NCBI GenBank assembly: GCA_027625915.1
Contig: JANTQA010000047.1
Span: 17,050,001-17,114,000 of the forward strand
From: Anaeramoeba flamelloides
Lineage: Eukaryota; Metamonada; Anaeramoebidae
DNA: 64,000 nt
Direction: 5' to 3'
In this document: positions 57,660 to 64,000 of the stretch, piece after piece
Position numbering within the stretch: position 1 is the first letter of the stretch
Layout: each line of letters begins with the position of its first letter
Position numbers and translations under genes: made by a program
The notes under the pieces: model-generated
What the model saw: the letters and a program-made list of their open reading frames with translations, nothing else
Databases searched by the model: none
What the model was told of the DNA's origin: nothing

Positions 57660-58105
57660 TGAATTCCACAAGTTGGAAGGTCTCAAAAATATTTTGCAAT
57701 AATTAAAAATCAAAATTTGTTATTTAAAACCCAAAAATATATAAGTTATCCATTGTGTTCAACAATTCTAAAATTCAGGACATTTAGCAACTGCTTAAAT
57801 TGATATTACTATACAATTAATAAAAATTCAATTAAATTTTGGACTTTATATTCAAAAAATGAACAGGAGAAAATTATAGAAAATATTGATCATTTTTATG
57901 GGTATTTTCTTCCTATGAAAAAGATAGATTAATATTTCTAAACAAATTAAAAGAAATAAATCTTAACGAATCACTTTTAAAACAAGAAAGTTGAAATTAT
58001 TTCCATTAATTAATAATCATGAAATCGATGATTTTAATGCTTAAATTTCTGAAAGTGAAGTTAAGTCTAAGTACAACTAGAGTGTAATTTACACTTCTTT
58101 AATAA
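57660..58105 (+). mobile_element. LINE 3' end, copy 3 (decayed)
   Basis: Matches the C-terminal region of the LINE (ENIDHF, then the GAGTGTAATTTACACTTC tail at 58,079-58,096). The frame is broken several times. Inserted in the right arm of foldback P. Confidence 0.65.
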
Positions 58106-58794
58106 AATAAAAATAACCAACCAATTTTTTTATGAACTAAGTAATAAACCCACCTAAAATTCATAAAAGTGAGATGTTGAGAGAATACCCATTTAATTCT
58201 TTGACAACATCAGCAGATCTACTTGTTTAAAAAAAAACAATCGAAGTTTTATAGAGGTTTGCTAGAGTTTAGAAAATGTTTCTTATTCTTGGTTTTTTTT
58301 TGGTTTGTTAAAGAGTTTTTGAACAAGTGTAATTTTATTAATCATCATTCTAATATGTGATGAGTTATAATTTTCAAAATTTGATTCTTAAATAAAAGAA
58401 ATTATCAAGCAACTATAAAACAATTTCCCTCATATTAATAATTACTATTATTTTCCAATTAAAAAAATGAAAATTTTTAATTAACCTTCTAAAATATTTT
58501 TCTAGTTTATAAATTGAAGTAAAATCAAAGATCTTTACAACACTCGTTTAGAAATGATTTTTTTAGACAATTATTAAAACTTCCTGAGTTAAAAAAGACA
58601 ATATTTTTACTCTGGTAATTTGGTTGTTGTAGTAATAATTAATATTCATTTTGGAAATTGAAATAAAAATTTTCCTTTATTAATTGGAAAATAATCGAAA
58701 AATCATTTGCTGAATTATTTTCATTTCTGGTATTTTTTCCAATTCTTTGGTTGATTTTTTCTCCTAGTTTTTGTGTTTTATTTTTGATAAGTCT

Positions 58795-60540
58795 GAGTAA
58801 CTTTTATTTGTTTTTTTTTTTTTTTTCAAAAGATATTAGAGTAATTAATTACACAAATATACAATTCAACCCAACAGCAAGCACATTTATCAGCTTTAGA
58901 GAAATGTGTTATCATTTTTAAAAACAAGTTCATTGTGCCTAATTATTTTCAAGTCAAAAGATCTGATCCTTTTTGTTCGAATTTTTGGATCAAAAATAGA
59001 AAACGAACAATTTGCAAAACCTTTTTATTTTGAAGAAATCTCACTTTTAGTAAAATATGAGATTCTGTGTGAATAAATAACCTTGAAGTTTTAATCTTAT
59101 TTGAAAAATACAATTAAAATCACCATTGTGAAAAAAATTTGGGTCATTAAAAAAAATTGGTTCAGTCAAAAATTTGTTTTCGTTTTTTAAATAGTAAATA
59201 TTAGCAAAATGATTTTTGATCAAAGTAAAATTTTATGAACAAATCTTACATTTAAGAAAAACCAGAGTGACTATCAATAATAATTTTCAGAAGTAAAATT
59301 AAATTGTTGCATTTTAACCTTTTAGAATTACTATGGAACTCTAAAAAACAAAAATTGACATTTAATTGTAAACTTTACTAAAAATGTTGATTTTTTTTAT
59401 TAGATTACATTCCAAGATCAAGTTAATAATTGTTTGGGAAGACCAAAAATTAATAACCGTTTTAAATTAAGGTTTTCTATCGGGATTTAAAGAATTTAAA
59501 TGGTTTCTGAAATCTTGATATTTCGGTATTTTGAAGTTTTGATTGTAAACATTAGTGGAAAACAACCTCTTTGGAAAAAACAGCTTTTTTGGAAGATTTT
59601 ATTATTCAATTTGGTTTAAAAGGATATTTAAGATTAACCGTGATAAATTTGCGTTCATTAACAATGATAAATATCTTATTGAATTAAGAGATTTTAATAT
59701 TTCCTATTAAATAGTTCTCTAATTTTTAGTAAAGTTAATAATTAAAAATAAATTTTTGTATTTTTGGAGTTCCACAGTAATTCCAAAAGGTTAAAATGCA
59801 ACAATTTAATTTTACTTCTGAAAATTATTATTGATAGTGACTTTGAGTTTTTCTTAAATGTAAGATTTGTTCATAAAATTTTACTTTGATCAAAAATCAT
59901 TTTGCTAATATTTACTATTTAAAAAACGAAAACAAATTTTTGACTGACCCAATTTTTTTTAATGACCCAAATTTTTTTCACAATGGTCAAGCAAATATTG
60001 AATACTTAAAGATCAGAAATAAAAGATCCTTAATTGTATTGAAAAATATTCATTAAACTTATTGAAATTTAAAAGATTAATCAATTTTCAATTTCAAATA
60101 TTGAGAGTATAAAAAAGGATCTGTTAGTATTACAATCAGTTATTTGAAAATATCTATTAATTTTTTTTTGTTTATAATTATTAATTTGAATTCATTTTAT
60201 TTGTTTGAGAATATTTCAACAATTGAGAAATAATAAGTTAAGTCTATTGATAAGTTTAATCCTTGAATTATTATTAACTCACTGGAAAAAAATGAGATTG
60301 GGTTATTAATTATCGATTAAAAACAATCAAATTAACAAGTATTTTATTGGGTTATAAGTTGAATTTTACATGTTTTCAAAAAGTATTTTGAATGAATTTT
60401 TAATTTAATTGTTTGGCTGTTTTTATCATATTTTTTTGTTAAACAAAAAGAAAAAATTAATTTGAATTGTACTTTGAATAAATAAAGTATATTTTTTCAG
60501 GTTTAAAATAATTATTGTAATCATTTTAGGAAATTAAGTT
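58795..60540. repeat. Repeat family B, copy 3, split by foldback N
   Basis: Blocks 58,795-59,122 and 59,987-60,540 are co-linear with 13,635-14,560. Foldback N copy 2 sits between them. The flanking TCA is doubled, so the host B sequence was intact before N jumped in. Confidence 0.6.
59123..59986. mobile_element. 0.86-kb foldback element N, copy 2
   Basis: 864 bp, CCATTGTGAAAAAAATTTGG and complement at the ends, TCA on both sides. Near-identical to 8,268-9,133 throughout, including the spacer (TGTTTGGGAAGACCAAAAAT), so both come from the same master element quite recently. Confidence 0.85.
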
Positions 60541-60544
60541 GATT

Positions 60545-60670
60545 TTTTCTACTAGATATTTTCCACTCTCATATTTATTAAAATATTAATGTATTTAGTT
60601 TAAGAAATGATTTAAAAAATTCACTTTCGTATAAATTATTGCACTAAATATTTAAAATCTACTTACTCCC
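60545..60670. mobile_element. Right end of transposon D
   Basis: Last about 125 bp of the TTAA-flanked family (CTCATATTTATTAAAATATT, then CTACTTACTCCC and TTAA). The left part is absent; it abuts repeat B copy 3. Confidence 0.6.
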
Positions 60671-60674
60671 TTAA

Positions 60675-62000
60675 ATATAATCTTATTCTATTCTAACATC
60701 TAACAAAAATATTATTTATAAAATATTTCAAAAAAAATATAGTGAAATTGAAACATTGATGCAAAGGTGCTGTATTTCATGATAGAATTTTGTTATAAAA
60801 GTTTGATTAATTATGATAAATATTTTTCTTTTTCTTTCTTACTTTTTTTGTATCTTATTTATTTTTTTTACTTTGAGAAAAATTATTGTTTTTTTATTTT
60901 GATATATATATTTATATTTTTTTTTAACATTTATTGTTTTCTTCGATTGAAACAAAAATAAATTTTTTTGATTTGATATTTTCTGATTTTTTTTATGATA
61001 AAAAATGATTTTTTTTTAATTGATATTTTATGATTAATTTTGTTTGATATCATTTGTATTATTTTTTTGTCAAATTTTGATTTTTTTTGTTAATTTTTTT
61101 TGTCAATTTATGATATTTTATGATATTTTTCTATGATATTTTTTGTCGAAAAAATTTGTCAATCAAAAAGGTGTCATAATTTATTTTGATGAGTTTTTTT
61201 GACAAATTTCATGAAAATTTTTGTTATTTTTTGACAATTCCTGACAAAAATTTGTCGGACCTGTGTCTTTTCTTTAATATTTTTTTTTTTTTTTTCATTT
61301 TTCTTTTCAAGATAAAGTTTTTGAAAAACACATTTTGAAAAACAAAATTTGTTTTCAAATTTTTAAGAGTTTAATTACCATAATTCGATGGGATAATAAG
61401 TGACAAGTTGCCACTTTTCACAAAAATACACTATTGATTTTCCCAAAAAGAAATCTTCAAAATTTTGCCTTCACAAATTGTAAAACACAAAATTCGATTT
61501 TTGAGTAAATAAAAAATTTCTTCTCTAAAAAATTTCTTTACTCATGAGATCTATTGAAAAATCGAAGAGTCTTATATAAAATAAACAATGAGGAAATTAG
61601 AGAATGAGAAATGTTTTTTGGATTTAGAGAAATCTCTTTCTCTAAATTTTTGTAATTTTTTCCTCATTTTGTCCAATTCTGAAAATAATGAAATTGGAAA
61701 AAAACAGAGAGATTGTAAAAATAATGGAAACTTAAAAAACTAACAGAATTAAATAAAATAAAATTTATTTTTTACTAAGATTTATATTTGGAATAACTTT
61801 TATAAAAGATTGGGAGATATCGAACCAAATTTTTTTTTCTTATGTTATTTACCTTTTTTTCTCTTTTAAGTTTAAATATTTATAATTATTGCAAAGATAA
61901 AAAAATAGTTACTTTTTTTGGATTAATATAAGTAAATTAAGTACTTTTAAAATTTCTTAAAAGAGATTAAGGTTTATAATTTGTTGAATTTAAAAAAAAA
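60675..62000. other. T-rich, low-complexity intergenic stretch
   Basis: From about 60,960 to 61,260 the sequence is built from drifting TGATATTTT and TTTTGTCAA or TTTGACAAA words on both strands, a degenerate palindromic satellite. No gene was seen. Confidence 0.4.
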
Positions 62001-62005
62001 AAAAA

Positions 62006-62515
62006 GAATATCATGTGTAAGGTATAATGCCTCGTTAAATCAGTTCTTAGCCAATTGGTCTTTTACTTGATTTGGGTGTTAATAGTGGTTCAAAAATACA
62101 ATTTTTATGAATTTCATTTTTTTTTTTTTTTTCCAAAATCCAAATTGAAGAGTTTAAGACTAAGTTTGGTTGAAGGGTAAGTTATAAGAAATATTGCTTT
62201 GTTTACTTTAAACTGAAATTTTTTCATTAGAATTTTGTTTTAATCAAAATTTTTAATAAATTATTTATTTTTTTATTTGGTTAATTGACTAAAAAGGAAA
62301 TAAAAATATTCATCCTAAAACCCAAAAATCAAAAATAATTTTTTAATACCTACTAATCTATTAATCTTAGACTATTCTATTCGGATTTCGGAAGAAAAAA
62401 AATTTTATGAAATTGTCTTTTTGAAACACTATTAAAACCCAAAACAAGTAAAAGATCAATTGGCTAAGATCTGATTTAACAAGTCCTTACACCTTACATC
62501 TTACATAATATATTC
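62006..62515. mobile_element. Foldback element, about 510 bp
   Basis: The left arm (about 62,006-62,101) and right arm (about 62,420-62,515) are reverse complements: GTTAAATCAGTTCTTAGCCA against TGGCTAAGATCTGATTTAAC, then TCTTTTACTTG and TTTGGGT blocks. Single copy in the window; the target duplication is unclear. Confidence 0.6.
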
Positions 62516-63520
62516 TTTTTTTTTTCAAATTCCACTGATTGTCAACCTTAATTGGTTTGTAACTATTTGAAAAAAAAACTGATTTGAAAGAACCATATTT
62601 GGGATTTTTTAAAAAGTTTTATATAAAAGTAAAAAAAAACAAAAAAATCAATTTTTTAAAAAAGAAAAATTAATATAAACTTTGTTTCTGTCGAAGTGCC
62701 CAATATTTTTTTTAAAATATCAATTATTTTATGTAATTGACATTTTAAGAAAAATAAAGAAATAAGCAGAATAATACACATCAAAGAATTGTTGAAAACT
62801 GTCTGAAAACAAACAAATTTAACAATAGATTTACTTAAAAATTTAAAAACTCAAATTCTTTGTTCCTATTGAGAAAAATAACATTGTTGGTTTTGATCTT
62901 CTTTTGGTATTTGATTAAAAAATAGGAAACAATTTTCACTTCATTTTCCATACTTTTCTTTTAGAAACAAAGTTTTCAAACGAATTATTTTGGGATTTGT
63001 GGTTTCTATTTGAAAAAGGAAATGAAAATGAAATAAAAAAATTTTCACATTTATTATTCAAATATCGGGATCAAAGATTGAATAAAATTTCAATAGAAAT
63101 CAATATGATTTCTCTACAATCATTTCCACAGTTTCAATAACCTAGGAATAACACGTTTTTACATAATGACTCTTGTTCTTGTAATAAAAAAAAATTTTGA
63201 AACTGAATTAGTTGTGTCAATAAAAAAATCGAAAATAAAAAGCAAAAATGTGAAAAAATGATTTCAATTTTGAAAATTTCCAAAATAAATTTTTTCTTCT
63301 AATATCCATTCAAACCCTTTAAAGATGTGTATTTCACCTATTACAACTGGGCCCCTTTGACTGGAAAATGGTTTAATAATAAAAATTCATGGAATAATTT
63401 ATTATTGTTGGTAATTACAGTATTAGATTGATAAAAAATGATGTATTTTGTTGAGAAATTTTTTAAATGACAGCCAACCATGAAAACATCCAATTGGAAT
63501 CGTATTTAAAATAAAAAATC
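62516..63520. other. Intergenic 3' of the BTB gene
   Basis: No gene or repeat relationship recognised. Confidence 0.35.
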
Positions 63521-64000
63521 TCATTTCTTCTTGTTTTTATCAACAATTTTAATCTCTTTCAATCCAAAATTATGAATAATTTTTCTCTGGAATGATTTTT
63601 GATCGTTAAGATAAAAATTATTGGAGTAAGTACCTCTTTCGAATGAGTCTCTTTTTTCTGAGGTCATTAATTTTCTATATCGTTTTAGTTTTTTAATTTT
63701 CTCCATTTTTAATCCCATATAATGCACAATTAATTTTTCCAAGTCTTTTAGTTCTTTGAACCCCATCTTTTCTATATGGGAATACAGTTCTAATAAATGT
63801 GTGTCTGAAATTTTAGGAATAAAGATATCTACTAACGCTATTTGACAAAAGGCGATTAATGTTTGTTGAGAGACATACATGGCTAATTTTAATAAATCTA
63901 CACAATGTTGATAATTTTTGAATTTTATGTCGTTGGTATATAAAAAGCTATTTAAATCGGAAAGCAAGGAAGATTTAAAAGAAACATCCAAATATATTTC
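63521..64000 (-). CDS. BTB-domain protein, C-terminal part (runs off window)
   Basis: A minus-strand frame of 159 codons from the window edge to a TGA at 63,521; no start inside the window. The first about 60 residues, with SFLYTNDIKFKNYQHCVDLL, KLAMYVSQQTLIAFCQIALV and a following helix, fit the C-terminal half of a BTB/POZ fold (FLYTGxV...LLxLAxxxxxxxLxxxCxxxL). Residues about 65-90 resemble the start of a BACK-like helical region. The end is basic (KMEKIKKLKRYRKLM) and Asn/Lys-rich. BTB proteins often act as dimerising cullin-3 adaptors; whether this one does cannot be told from the fragment. This is the only recognised gene here that ends in TGA rather than TAA. Confidence 0.7.
   Translation of the reverse strand, partial: EIYLDVSFKSSLLSDLNSFLYTNDIKFKNYQHCVDLLKLAMYVSQQTLIAFCQIALVDIFIPKISDTHLLELYSHIEKMGFKELKDLEKLIVHYMGLKMEKIKKLKRYRKLMTSEKRDSFERGTYSNNFYLNDQKSFQRKIIHNFGLKEIKIVDKNKKK

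Larger units (their letters stand above)
53750..58410. mobile_element. Large foldback P with nested insertions
   Basis: Outer arms (about 53,750-53,960 and 58,200-58,410) are reverse complements, for example AATTACACTTGTTCAAAA against TTTTTGAACAAGTGTAAT. Inner arms (about 55,205-55,308 and 57,600-57,660 plus 58,110-58,165) also pair, with GGTTTATTACTTAGTCCATA against ATGAACTAAGTAATAAACC. The left arm is split by repeats K and J (53,960-55,200) and by transposon D with E inside it (55,311-57,092). The right arm is split by a LINE 3' end (about 57,663-58,105). A palindromic core of about 475 bp sits at 57,115-57,592. All insertions post-date P. Confidence 0.65.

Noticed and set aside
53600-58500. 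LTR retrotransposon reading of the repeated blocks near 54,000 and 58,000
   Set aside because: The blocks are inverted rather than direct, lack TG...CA ends with a primer-binding site, and no gag/pol or integrase motif is present.
1-64000. CRISPR arrays, bacterial operons, rRNA genes
   Set aside because: The repeats are dispersed and palindromic with no regular spacer structure; genes are split by introns and monocistronic; no rRNA sequence was recognised.

Overview
The window is very AT-rich eukaryotic nuclear DNA (most intergenic sequence looks roughly 75-80% A+T) with split genes, GT-AG introns, lysine/asparagine-rich low-complexity protein segments and a dense load of small repeats. The standard code reads every recognised gene. 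The style (poly-Lys and poly-Asn proteins, short introns, MAP3K, MST/Hippo-type kinase, PROPPIN) fits an AT-rich free-living protist such as an amoebozoan or an Anaeramoeba-like metamonad; the exact taxon is inference and is not fixed by the sequence.

Layout. 1,779-1,850 (-): a tRNA-shaped gene whose anticodon is CUA, which would read UAG. 5,918-7,240 (+): an RFWD3-like RING protein without the WD40 half. 10,248-15,556 (-): a PROPPIN (WDR45/WDR45B type) autophagy protein in four exons. 21,203-31,215 (+): a MAP3K/MEKK-like kinase in five exons with a lysine-rich N-terminus and Asn-rich tail. 34,964-35,458 (-): a TEX261/SVP26 family ER membrane protein. 40,242-41,628 (-): ribosomal protein eL31 in three exons. 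43,600-50,019 (-): an MST/Hippo-type GCK kinase in six exons. 63,521-64,000 (-): the C-terminal end of a BTB protein that runs off the window. I rebuilt the exon joins by hand; all are in frame except one homopolymer discrepancy in the PROPPIN gene and an unresolved N-terminus of the MAP3K.

Between and inside the genes lies a layered set of mobile elements. There are five copies of a 197-bp palindromic mariner-type MITE with TA target duplications; a 1.2-kb TTAA-flanked family (three complete-looking copies plus fragments); a 0.86-kb foldback family flanked by TTA or TCA duplications; a 0.57-kb TA-flanked family; a 220-bp TA-flanked MITE; several single foldbacks; a decayed Tc1/mariner transposase; and several 3' pieces of a non-LTR retrotransposon (LINE). 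Many are nested, so insertion order can be read directly. The three introns of about 4-4.5 kb (PROPPIN intron 2, MAP3K intron 2, MST-like intron 3) are long because they are filled with these repeats, whereas most other introns are 65-235 bp.

The genes are unrelated housekeeping and signalling genes with no operon logic. The most unusual signals are the CUA-anticodon tRNA together with the absence of TAG stops in all seven recognised genes, the MGCC N-terminal ORF at the head of the MAP3K, and the nested foldback complex at about 53,750-58,410.
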